This document shows positions 9,301-16,785 of a stretch of 22,036 bases of DNA, piece after piece. Origin of the DNA: an uncultured Clostridia bacterium (GTDB lineage: Bacteria > Bacillota > Clostridia > TANB77 > CAG-508); NCBI GenBank assembly GCA_947629965.1, contig CANRFS010000004.1:1-22036 (forward strand). Reading direction: 5' to 3'. The notes below the pieces were generated by a model. It did not search any database, was not told the DNA's origin, and saw only the letters and a list, made by a program, of their open reading frames with translations. Made by a program: the position numbers and the translations under genes. Positions within the stretch are counted from its first letter, which is position 1; the number at the start of each line of letters is the position of its first letter.

Positions 9301-12300
9301 TATTGTTTTATCTTTTGGATAGTCTGTTTTAGTATTATTAAATTCGTATAATATCTTATTTTTTTCATCTTCTGATAACATGCAAATATCTGCTATTTTT
9401 ATATCAGTATTATCTAAAATAACATTTAATATATTTATATAATGATTTGATAAATTTTTAATAAAGCCTTCGTCAAATAATTTAGTTGCATATTCAAATG
9501 ATAGATTGAACATATCATCTGCAGGAACAACTTCTAAAGATAAATCAAATTTAGATATTTTTGATTTTGGAATGTAATATTCAGCATTTATTCCATTAAA
9601 TGAAACTGGAATGTATCCATTGTTTTGGTAAATAAACATTGTATCAAATAAAGGATTTCTACTTGTATCACGAGTTAGCTTTAATTTATTTACTAATTCA
9701 TCAAAAGGATAATTTTCATATTTGTAACTTTCAAAACATATATCTTTAATATTATTTACAAAATCTTTAAATCTTAGAGTATTATCTATATTTGCTCTTA
9801 GTGGCAAACTGTTTACAAACATACCTACAATATCATAAAGTTCACTAGAATTTCTATTTACAATAGGTGTTCCGACTACTATATCATTTTGAGAAGTATA
9901 TTTTGAAAGTAGTATGTAGTAAACAGATAATAATATCATATATGGAGTAACACCTAATTCTTTAGCTAAATTGTTTATTCTTTCTGTACATAGCTTATCA
10001 ATTTCGGCATATATCTTATCTCCCTCAAAAGACTGAACAGCAGGTCTAGGTTTTGTTGGCAAATTAAGTACAGGTATATCACTTTTAAATTGATTTAGCC
10101 AATAATTTTCTGCTTCTTGGAAGTCACCATTATTTAGTCTATTTCTTTCCCAAACAGCATAATCTTTATAATCTAGTTTTAATTCAGAAAGTTCTTCATC
10201 ATTATATGTTTTACAAACATCATTAACTAAAACAGATAAAGAAGTACCATCAGAAATAATATGATGCATATCTATCATAAGTAATGCTTTACCGTTATCC
10301 ATTTTTAATAATTTAGCTCTAAATAATGGAGCTTTTGATAAGTCAAATGGTTTAATAAATTCTTCAAAACTATTTTTGATCTGAAAATCTTTAATAATAC
10401 TAGAGGCAGTTTCTAATGTAAAATCTATATGATCTTTAATTTTTTGAACGACTTGTTCATTTTCAATTTCAAAATAAGTTCTTAAAGAAGGTTGCTTTTC
10501 AATTAATTTATTGAAAGCATTTTCCAATTTTTTAATATCTGGAATTTTGTCTAATATTAATCCACCAGAAATATTATATAATTTTGAATCTTCACCTGCT
10601 AAACTAGATGCATAATATGTTCTTGCCTGTGCAGAGGAAGTAGGGTAGTATTCAGCATTGTCAGCTTTAGATATAGATATATTAGTATTTGTATTATCTT
10701 TAGAGGATATTAAATCAGATAAGTTTTTAACAATTGGATTTTCTAATATATCTTTAACAAAAAGTTGTACATTAAATGTGCTATAAATTTTTGTGCATAA
10801 ATTTATAGCTGTTAAAGAATCTCCACCCAACTCAAAAAATGAATCATCAATGCTAATAGATTTTACATTTAACATTTCTTTGAATATATCAATTAATTTC
10901 TTATCAATATCATTTCTAGGTAAAACTATTTCCTTTTCTGTAGTTGAATTTGGAAGTGGTAAAGCCTTTTTGTCTATTTTTCCATTATGGTTATATGGAA
11001 GAGAGTCTAATTCAATAAAATATTGAGGAATCATATAATTAGGCAGTTTCTTTTGCAATAGAGAACGCAAAGCAGAAATATTTATAGGACCATTTTTAAT
11101 ATAATACGCACATAATAAGTCATGAGAATTGCCAACTGATTTAGTTGTTACAATACATGATTTTATATTTGAAGACTCTAATATTCTTTCTTCAATTTCT
11201 CCCAATTCTACCCTAAATCCTCTTATTTTAACTTGAGAATCTATTCTTCCAACATATTCTAATTCATAGTTTTGATTTAAATATGCACTATCTCCTGATC
11301 GATACAATATTTCAGTATTATCATAAGGATTATTAATTAGTTTTGTTTCATTTAAATCGGGTCGATTTAAATATCCTTTAAAAACTCCATCACCTGCAAC
11401 GCATATTTCACCTGGTACACCTATAGGAACTAATTTTAGATTTTTATCTAAAAGAAGTACTTTTAATGTAGGAATTGGTCTACCTATATTGGAATTATTT
11501 AATTGCAAATCTTTTAGTGAAAGTTCTTTAAATGTTACATGAACAGTGGTTTCTGTTATTCCATACATATTTATTAATTTTGTATTAGGATATTTTTCTT
11601 TCCATTTTAAGATAGAACTAGGTTTTAGGGCTTCCCCGCCATAAACTATGTATCTTAGTTTTAAATTTGAATCTTTATACTGTAATTCTGCATTTAATAG
11701 ATTATAAAAATATGTAGGAGTTTGATTAAGTACAGTTACTTTTTCTTTTCTTAATAAATCTAAAAATAATGTAGGATCTTTAGCAACTGAATCAGGAACT
11801 AGTATCAATTTCCCACCATATAATAAAGCTCCATACATTTCCCATACAGAGAAATCAAAAGCTACCGAATGAAACATTGTCCATACATCATTATCAGAGA
11901 AATCAAATAAAAAGTTATCGTTTTTCATTAATCTGACTACATTTTTGTTTGTCAACATAGCTCCTTTAGGTGTACCAGTAGAACCAGAAGTATATATTAT
12001 ATATAGCAAGTCATTAGGAGATGTTGATAAATGTGGATTATTTTCTTTTCCAGTATAAATTGATTCATTTGAGAAATCTATTACTATAGAATTTAAATCA
12101 ATATCAAAATCATTTCTTGTATTAGAATCACATAATAGAAGTTTTGCATGAGAATCAGAAATCATAAAATCTACCCTATCTTTTGGGTAAGATAAATTTA
12201 TTGGAAGGTAACAAGCACCTGCTTTTATTATTCCTAATATAGCAACTATCATTTCTATTCTTTTATCTGTTCTTACAGCAATTACTTCGTTTGGAAGAAC

Positions 12301-13812
12301 TCCATGATTAAGTAAATAATAAGCTAGCTGATTAGATTTTTTATTTAATTCTTTATATGTAATTTCATCATCATTTATTTTTACAGCAATATTATCAGGA
12401 GTTTTGCTAGCCTGTTCTTCAAAAAGTTGTACTATTGTTTTATCTCTTGGATAATCTGCTTTTGTATCATTAAATTCATATAATATTTTATTTTTTTCAT
12501 CTGGCGTAACGATTTCTATATCTTTTAATTTAATTTCATTATTTTCTAAAATTTGATTAATAATATATAAAATTCTAGCATGAATAGAACAAATATCATC
12601 AATTGTATATTTGCTAAGTAAATAATCATAAGCAATACTAATATCTCCACTATCATTCATATCATATAAATGTATATCTAAATCATCAGAGATATTATTG
12701 GTTTCAACCCAAGTAGAACTATATGGAATACTAAAAGTTTGTTTATTCGTTCTTACATTTTGATAAGACATTAAAACTTTATATAAATTAGGAAGACTGC
12801 TATCATTAGATCTTAAATCCTCTAATAAATATTGATATGGATATTTTTGATGTCTAAATATTTTTAAGAAATCCATTGAAATTTTAGATACAAAATCTCC
12901 AAATAAATCTTCAGAATTTAAAGAAATTTTAAATGGAATTGTACTTATATACATACCTGCAGTTTGTTTTTCTTTAAAATTGCTTCTATTTAATATAGGT
13001 GTACCAATTACAAATTCATCAAGACCAGATACTCTTGATAGATATAGTGAAACTACACCCATAAAGAAGTTAAAAACAGATGCCTTTCTAGGCTTGCAAA
13101 AATCATTTATTAAAGATATTGTTTCTTTTGGAATAGTGAATAATTTTCTTTTAGAACTAGAAGCTAAATTGTTTGATTTTTCAGATTTTAAACTAGGAAT
13201 AGTAGCTATTTCTGGGACAGTATCAAAAATTTCAGACCAGAATTCTTTATCCTTTTGAAATTTTTCGCTAGCTAAATATTCTTTTTCAGAATTAATATAA
13301 TCTATATATGAAGGATTAAGCTCGTAAGAAATATCATGATTATTAACTATAGCTTCGTAATGTTCCATTACTTCATCAACAACAAGACCTGCTGTCCAAG
13401 CATCAGAAATTAAGTGGTGTGTATTTATAAGGAAACCACCATATCCGTTTGGAAATTTATATATTTTAAAATTAAATAAAAAATTATTTAAGGGTTCAAA
13501 AGGTGTATCACAAACTGCTCTTTCTAAAACTTTAAGATCTTTTTCTGATTCAACTGGAACTATATCCACATCAAATTCAGTAAAATCATCTACATATTGC
13601 ATAACAGTATCATTTTGCACAACAAATTTTAATCTAAAAGAATCATTTTTTTGAACATATAAATTTATTGCTTGCTTTAAAGCTTCAAAATCTATCTTTT
13701 GTGCAATTTTAACATTTCCCATAACATTTGCAATTGGAGTTCCTTTATAAAACTCATTTGTAAACCAAATTGATTTTTGAGGATTTGTTAAACTATACAT
13801 GTTTTTTCCCAT
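6364..13812 (-). CDS. Two-module NRPS with terminal reductase (C-A-T-C-A-T-R)
   Basis: Cytoplasmic assembly-line enzyme, 2482 residues. Starter-type condensation domain 1-440 (HHLISDA at 132-138, Ala replacing the usual final Gly). Adenylation 1, 460-950 (TSGSTGTPKG 608-617). Carrier 1 Ser999 (LGGDSL). Condensation 2, 1055-1480 (HHIISDG 1183-1189). Adenylation 2, 1505-1990 (TSGSTGNPKG). Carrier 2 Ser2035 (IGGDSI). Thioester reductase 2110-2482 with NADPH loop GATGFLG (2117-2123) and catalytic Y2287/K2291. Pocket residues I extracted are D-F-W-N-V-G-M-V-H-K for A1, one residue from the classical Thr code, and D-I-L-Q-M-G-M-V-W-K for A2, close to Gly codes. The expected product is an N-acylated Thr-Gly aldehyde or its alcohol (inference). 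Related gut clostridial C-A-T-C-A-T-R enzymes are known to make dipeptide aldehydes and pyrazinones. No phosphopantetheinyl transferase or exporter is in the window. ATG 13812 has AAGGAAATGGTGA upstream; ATG at residue 5 is an alternative. Confidence 0.95.
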   Translation of the reverse strand: MGKNMYSLTNPQKSIWFTNEFYKGTPIANVMGNVKIAQKIDFEALKQAINLYVQKNDSFRLKFVVQNDTVMQYVDDFTEFDVDIVPVESEKDLKVLERAVCDTPFEPLNNFLFNFKIYKFPNGYGGFLINTHHLISDAWTAGLVVDEVMEHYEAIVNNHDISYELNPSYIDYINSEKEYLASEKFQKDKEFWSEIFDTVPEIATIPSLKSEKSNNLASSSKRKLFTIPKETISLINDFCKPRKASVFNFFMGVVSLYLSRVSGLDEFVIGTPILNRSNFKEKQTAGMYISTIPFKISLNSEDLFGDFVSKISMDFLKIFRHQKYPYQYLLEDLRSNDSSLPNLYKVLMSYQNVRTNKQTFSIPYSSTWVETNNISDDLDIHLYDMNDSGDISIAYDYLLSKYTIDDICSIHARILYIINQILENNEIKLKDIEIVTPDEKNKILYEFNDTKADYPRDKTIVQLFEEQASKTPDNIAVKINDDEITYKELNKKSNQLAYYLLNHGVLPNEVIAVRTDKRIEMIVAILGIIKAGACYLPINLSYPKDRVDFMISDSHAKLLLCDSNTRNDFDIDLNSIVIDFSNESIYTGKENNPHLSTSPNDLLYIIYTSGSTGTPKGAMLTNKNVVRLMKNDNFLFDFSDNDVWTMFHSVAFDFSVWEMYGALLYGGKLILVPDSVAKDPTLFLDLLRKEKVTVLNQTPTYFYNLLNAELQYKDSNLKLRYIVYGGEALKPSSILKWKEKYPNTKLINMYGITETTVHVTFKELSLKDLQLNNSNIGRPIPTLKVLLLDKNLKLVPIGVPGEICVAGDGVFKGYLNRPDLNETKLINNPYDNTEILYRSGDSAYLNQNYELEYVGRIDSQVKIRGFRVELGEIEERILESSNIKSCIVTTKSVGNSHDLLCAYYIKNGPINISALRSLLQKKLPNYMIPQYFIELDSLPYNHNGKIDKKALPLPNSTTEKEIVLPRNDIDKKLIDIFKEMLNVKSISIDDSFFELGGDSLTAINLCTKIYSTFNVQLFVKDILENPIVKNLSDLISSKDNTNTNISISKADNAEYYPTSSAQARTYYASSLAGEDSKLYNISGGLILDKIPDIKKLENAFNKLIEKQPSLRTYFEIENEQVVQKIKDHIDFTLETASSIIKDFQIKNSFEEFIKPFDLSKAPLFRAKLLKMDNGKALLMIDMHHIISDGTSLSVLVNDVCKTYNDEELSELKLDYKDYAVWERNRLNNGDFQEAENYWLNQFKSDIPVLNLPTKPRPAVQSFEGDKIYAEIDKLCTERINNLAKELGVTPYMILLSVYYILLSKYTSQNDIVVGTPIVNRNSSELYDIVGMFVNSLPLRANIDNTLRFKDFVNNIKDICFESYKYENYPFDELVNKLKLTRDTSRNPLFDTMFIYQNNGYIPVSFNGINAEYYIPKSKISKFDLSLEVVPADDMFNLSFEYATKLFDEGFIKNLSNHYINILNVILDNTDIKIADICMLSEDEKNKILYEFNNTKTDYPKDKTIAQLFEEQVARTPNNVAIVFGNEHLTYKELNERSNSLAYYLRSNNIGRNDIVGIMINRSLEMIVAILAVLKSGACYIPIDPTYPKNRITYMINDSNLKLILTQNTVKERFNDLPNSLSIDLNNTTIYSQPNKNLDVVNTPDDLAYIIYTSGSTGNPKGVMLTQRNVNNFIKGTSDIIEFKETIVSVTTMCFDIFVLESLLPLQKGLKIVIANETEQNIPKSLNELCIKNDVKMLQTTPSKMSLLLSDPSNLDYVKNLSTLMLGGEQFPYKLLEKLKSITSCKIYNMYGPTETTVWSSIKDLSKINSINIGTPIANTQMYILDKELNILPTGIPGELYIGGAGVSKGYLNRAKLTSEKFISNKYIENDTIYNTGDIAKWLPNGEIDCLGRSDSQVKLRGLRIELGEVEKQILSFPNIDSSAVCIKTDATDRQFLCAYFVSKERISISELKNFLSKFLPNYMVPSFLMQLENFKYTPNGKVDKNSLPKPDISSNNNLILPETETEHKLSKIWEDLLCVSPISIDENFFNIGGDSILALKLQIELLNSNINVSYADIFKYNTIKELALRIDSMETSTNEIYYKDYDFSKINELLKNNNIQNTKKIQKKNLGNILLTGATGFLGAHILDYILSNTSSNVYCIIRKDSNNSTNTTDKLMNRLHYYFDHKYDNMLNKRLFVVTSDITTYNLGLTDKQLQDLASKISCVINSAAIVKHYGYYSDFEKINVTGVKNLIDFCKKYNKKLIQISTISVSGNTLMDLGNQEDFVDKDITFTENNLYINQPLNNVYVRSKFEAEKIILENIYDSSLDALILRVGNITSRFSDGKFQPNAEENAFLNRLKAFIELKVIPNYILDDYIEFSPVDSLAKAIIKSIEYAPSSINVLHLYNQNHVYIHDLIKMLPSLLIKVVPNEEFKNILNKSLQTSSNKDIISHIANDLNKNKELIYKSHIKINNDISNTFLKNINYTWPKIDKNYINNLLNIL

Positions 13813-13837
13813 ATAATCACCATTTCCTTATAATATA

Positions 13838-13866
13838 TATATATCGTTAAAATGCCTTTAAATCAA
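13838..13866 (-). promoter_or_regulatory. Probable promoter of the NRPS-kinase operon
   Basis: On the minus strand TTGATT (13866-13861), 17 bases, then TATATA (13843-13838), placed 25 bases upstream of the NRPS start. The -10 lies inside an alternating AT run (about 13832-13844), so its exact register is uncertain. Confidence 0.5.
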
Positions 13867-13923
13867 TTATTCTCCTAAATTGTAACATAAAATACAAATT
13901 ACTGTAAACACTTTGTAAAAAAC

Positions 13924-13953
13924 TTGTCATAAAGCAACATTTTTCGACATAAT
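13924..13953 (+). promoter_or_regulatory. Probable promoter of the HtrA-like gene
   Basis: TTGTCA (13924-13929), an 18-base spacer and CATAAT (13948-13953), 59 bases before the start codon, divergent from the NRPS promoter. Confidence 0.5.
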
Positions 13954-14012
13954 AATTGTATGAGTAAAAATAGTAAAAAAAGGAAATGATATTTGTATAT
14001 GGGAGGAATAAC

Positions 14013-15150
14013 ATGTACGAATATAAAAAAAGACAAAATAATTTTGCAAGATTTATTTTATTACTTATATTAATAATATCGATTAATGCTGTAAGTATTG
14101 TTATATATGACATGTATACGAATATAGATATGTATGAGGAGGATACAAGCAGTCAAATTAATGCAAGTAGAATTTCAGTTAATACAGAGAAAAATAATAA
14201 TAATGATAATGAGGATATATCGGAAGTGCTAGAAAATACAATAGAATGTGTTGTGGGAATTTCAAAAATAAAAAATACAGGAAGTTCAATATTTTTAAAT
14301 AATAGCACATCAGATTTAGGACTAGGGACAGGAATGATTGTTTCAGAAAACGGATATATACTTACAAATTGGCATGTAGCAGGAGAAAAATATAGTAATT
14401 GCTATATTACTCTTGAAAATGCAAAAACAGTTAATGGAAATGTAGTATGGTCAGATAAAGATTTAGATTTAGCAATTGTAAAGATAACTGCATCTAACTT
14501 AAAATATATTACATTGGGAGATTCAGACAATATAAAAATTGGACAAAAGGCTTATGCTATTGGGAACCCAATCGGAGTAGAATTTCAAAGAACAGTAACT
14601 TCAGGAATTATAAGTGGTATTAATAGAACAATAAAAATAGATGATGAAAATGGAGAATCATATATGGAAGATTTAATTCAAACAGATGCAACAATAAATC
14701 CTGGGAATAGTGGGGGACCACTTATTAATTCAAAAGGTGAAGTTATAGGAGTGAACTCAGTAAAGATAACAAATGCAGAAGGAATTGGATTTGCTCTGCC
14801 AATAAATATAGTAAAACCAGTAATTCAAAGTTTTTTAGAAAATGGAAAATTCGAAGAAGCAAACTTACGGAATATTTGCTTATGATAAAAATGTCATCCC
14901 ATATTTGGACTCAAATATAAATTTTGAATCTGGAATTTATATTGCACAAATTTCGGCAGATGGACCAAGCTACTATTCAGGACTCCAAAAAGGAGATATA
15001 ATAACAAAAATTGATGATACAACAATAAATAAAATGAGCGAGCTTAGAAGTTATATATATACTAAAAAAATAGGGGATGAAGTAAACGTTACAATATTAA
15101 GAAATAATAGAGAGAGAACTATAACTGTTAAATTGGGTAAAAAAATATAA
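14013..15150 (+). CDS. HtrA/DegP-type membrane-anchored serine protease, needs a +1 frameshift at 14868
   Basis: Extracytoplasmic quality-control protease of the HtrA family, composite length about 378 residues. Cytoplasmic N-terminus, signal anchor at about 11-31, Asn-rich linker, trypsin-like domain about 70-280 with catalytic H121 (TNWHVAG), D152 (LDLAIVKI) and S233 (NPGNSGGP), then one PDZ domain in the last 93 residues (SGLQKGDIITKIDD). The ATG at 14013 follows GGAGG by 6 bases; the upstream in-frame ATG at 13986 lacks a good site. The zero frame stops at 14883-14885, giving a 290-residue protease without PDZ. Skipping C14868 reads ANL-GIFAYDK, the family-like junction, and continues to 15150. 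The shift falls on an in-frame CGG codon, as in the VirD4-like gene. It may be programmed, a disrupting mutation or a sequence error. Confidence 0.88.
14865..14871 (+). other. Candidate +1 frameshift site TTA-C-GGA
   Basis: The zero frame reads TTA CGG AAT and ends at TGA five codons after TTA. Omitting C14868 gives TTA GGA ATA TTT, that is L-G-I-F entering the PDZ domain. The local layout NNA-C-GGN is the same as at 2898-2904. Confidence 0.6.
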
Positions 15151-15154
15151 AACA

Positions 15155-15186
15155 AAAAGATAATAACAATTACGTTATTATCTTTT
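15155..15186 (+). terminator. Rho-independent terminator after the HtrA-like gene
   Basis: Perfect 13-base stem AAAAGATAATAAC / GTTATTATCTTTT with the 6-base loop aattac, beginning 4 bases after the stop codon. Confidence 0.8.
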
Positions 15187-15262
15187 AAAAATATTGATAA
15201 AAAAAATATAAAATGATAAAATTACAAGAGGGTAAATATAATGTAAATAAAGGGGGATAAAT

Positions 15263-16666
15263 ATGGCAGTGAAAGAAGAAAAAGAAAATACAGAAGAAAT
15301 AAAAGAAGCAAAAAATACTAAGGAAACAAAAGAAGTTGAAGAAGCAAAAAAGCTAGAAAACACTGAAGGGGCAGAAGAACTAAAAGCAGTAGAAAACACT
15401 AAAGAAACAGAAAAAGTTGAAAAAGTAGAAAAGGCTAAAAAAGCTCAAAACAAACCAGAATCACAAGAGATAAAAAAAGACACGGAAACCAAAAAAGAGC
15501 AAAAAACAGAAGAGGTAAAGAAAAAAAGTAGTAAACTACCAATAATAATTACTAGCATTATTTTAGGAGTTTTACTACTTATAGCTATAGTGGTAGGAGC
15601 AATTTTTGGATTTAAGTATTTGCAAGAAAACAAAACAGTTGGTGCAGAATGGGGTGATACATATTACGCATATTTAAAAGAAGCTATATCTGAAGATGCC
15701 GATAGAGAAGATTACGGATTGCAAAAGGGTATGAAAAATATAGAATTGCAATTTATAGAAACTGAACAAAAAAATCCAGTAATGGTTATGACTTATAGCA
15801 AACAAGATGAGCAATATGTAAATTTATATAAAACGGATGAAAGTGGCGATGTAGATAAAGTTGTATATACAGAGCCAGCAGATGTAGAATTTTTATATAA
15901 CATTGAAAACGAAGCATATTCATGGTATTTACATACAGAAACATTCCAGGGGGATTCATACAAATCATTAAATTCTGTATTAGAGGATCCAGATAACGAT
16001 GAAGCTGATTACACAATTAAAAGAGGAGAAGAAACAAAACAAGAAACTCTATCAGGAGATACAATAACATTATCAAAATTCGATGAAACATTTGTAGAAC
16101 CAGAAGTAGATACTGGTGATAAAGTAGAATTTTCAACATCTTTAGAGCCAAAAGAGTTAAGAGAAAATATAGAAAAAGGTGTAGAAGAATTTAAAAAACA
16201 AGAGGAAATAGTAACAGATGAAGTAAAATCTGAGACAGAGGAAAAAGTTAAAAAAGTAGAAGAAACAAAGAAATCTATAGAACAAGCAAAAGAAGACATT
16301 AAAAAAGAAGAAGAAAGAAAAAAAGCTGAAGAATTAGCAAAAGGACTAACAGTAGGAAGTGTTACGTTAAAATATGGAAAATATGTATCCGATGTATCTC
16401 AAATGGATAGTTCAATGTATGGAACTTTAATATTAAGACCAGACGGTAAATTCCATATAAAAGCAAATTGTGAAGGTAGCTATCCATATAAAACATTAGA
16501 CTGTGATGGTACATACGAAATTGATAGAATACTAAATTCTTTCGAATATTTTGATGGATTAACATTTACAACAGACACAGGTGTAAAATTTAGCCTTGAA
16601 GCACATTCAGGTAATAAACTTAGTGATCAATGGCATGGATACAGTTATGTTGGAGCAGAGGAATAA
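15263..16666 (+). CDS. Single-span membrane protein with charged head and coiled coil, function unknown
   Basis: A 467-residue protein I cannot name. Residues 1-90 are almost entirely Glu, Lys, Thr and Ala with imperfect repeats (ENTEEIKEAKNTKE, ENTKETEKVEKVEK). One hydrophobic span (about 93-118) follows. With the Lys-rich head inside, the rest should face outward. Residues 125-290 form an acidic globular region. A strongly charged, probable coiled coil occupies about 295-360, followed by a compact beta-rich C-terminal domain (TLKYGKYVSD, GTLILRPDGKFHI) with two cysteines, C403 and C414, that might pair. The ATG follows AGGGGGA by 8 bases. It stands alone between two terminators. A cell-surface or stress-sensing role is possible, but nothing in the sequence proves it. 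Confidence 0.8.
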   Translation: MAVKEEKENTEEIKEAKNTKETKEVEEAKKLENTEGAEELKAVENTKETEKVEKVEKAKKAQNKPESQEIKKDTETKKEQKTEEVKKKSSKLPIIITSIILGVLLLIAIVVGAIFGFKYLQENKTVGAEWGDTYYAYLKEAISEDADREDYGLQKGMKNIELQFIETEQKNPVMVMTYSKQDEQYVNLYKTDESGDVDKVVYTEPADVEFLYNIENEAYSWYLHTETFQGDSYKSLNSVLEDPDNDEADYTIKRGEETKQETLSGDTITLSKFDETFVEPEVDTGDKVEFSTSLEPKELRENIEKGVEEFKKQEEIVTDEVKSETEEKVKKVEETKKSIEQAKEDIKKEEERKKAEELAKGLTVGSVTLKYGKYVSDVSQMDSSMYGTLILRPDGKFHIKANCEGSYPYKTLDCDGTYEIDRILNSFEYFDGLTFTTDTGVKFSLEAHSGNKLSDQWHGYSYVGAEE

Positions 16667-16668
16667 TA

Positions 16669-16706
16669 AATAAAGGAGGCTACTTTAAATAGTAGCTTCT
16701 TTTATT
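16669..16706 (+). terminator. Rho-independent terminator after the membrane protein gene
   Basis: Sixteen-base stem (16669-16684 with 16691-16706, two G-T wobble pairs) and a 6-base loop ttaaat; the 3' arm ends in a T-rich run. It starts 3 bases after the stop codon. Confidence 0.8.
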
Positions 16707-16723
16707 TTATATATAATAACATA

Positions 16724-16752
16724 TTGAATTATGAATATAAAAAATATATAAT
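16724..16752 (+). promoter_or_regulatory. Promoter of the fprA-dfx operon
   Basis: TTGAAT (16724-16729), 17 bases, TATAAT (16747-16752), 33 bases before the fprA start. I see no clear operator or inverted repeat around it. Confidence 0.7.
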
Positions 16753-16785
16753 GTAAAAAATAAGATTAATATTGGAGGAAGATAA

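Noticed and set aside
13832..13844. Alternating AT run as a possible phase-variable repeat controlling the NRPS
   Set aside because: It is only about 6 dinucleotides long and such runs are common in DNA this AT-rich; nothing else supports phase variation.
14842..15150. A separate PDZ-only gene starting at the ATG at 14842
   Set aside because: The ATG lies inside the protease reading region without a ribosome binding site, and the residues before the PDZ are out of family context. It is the continuation of the HtrA gene.
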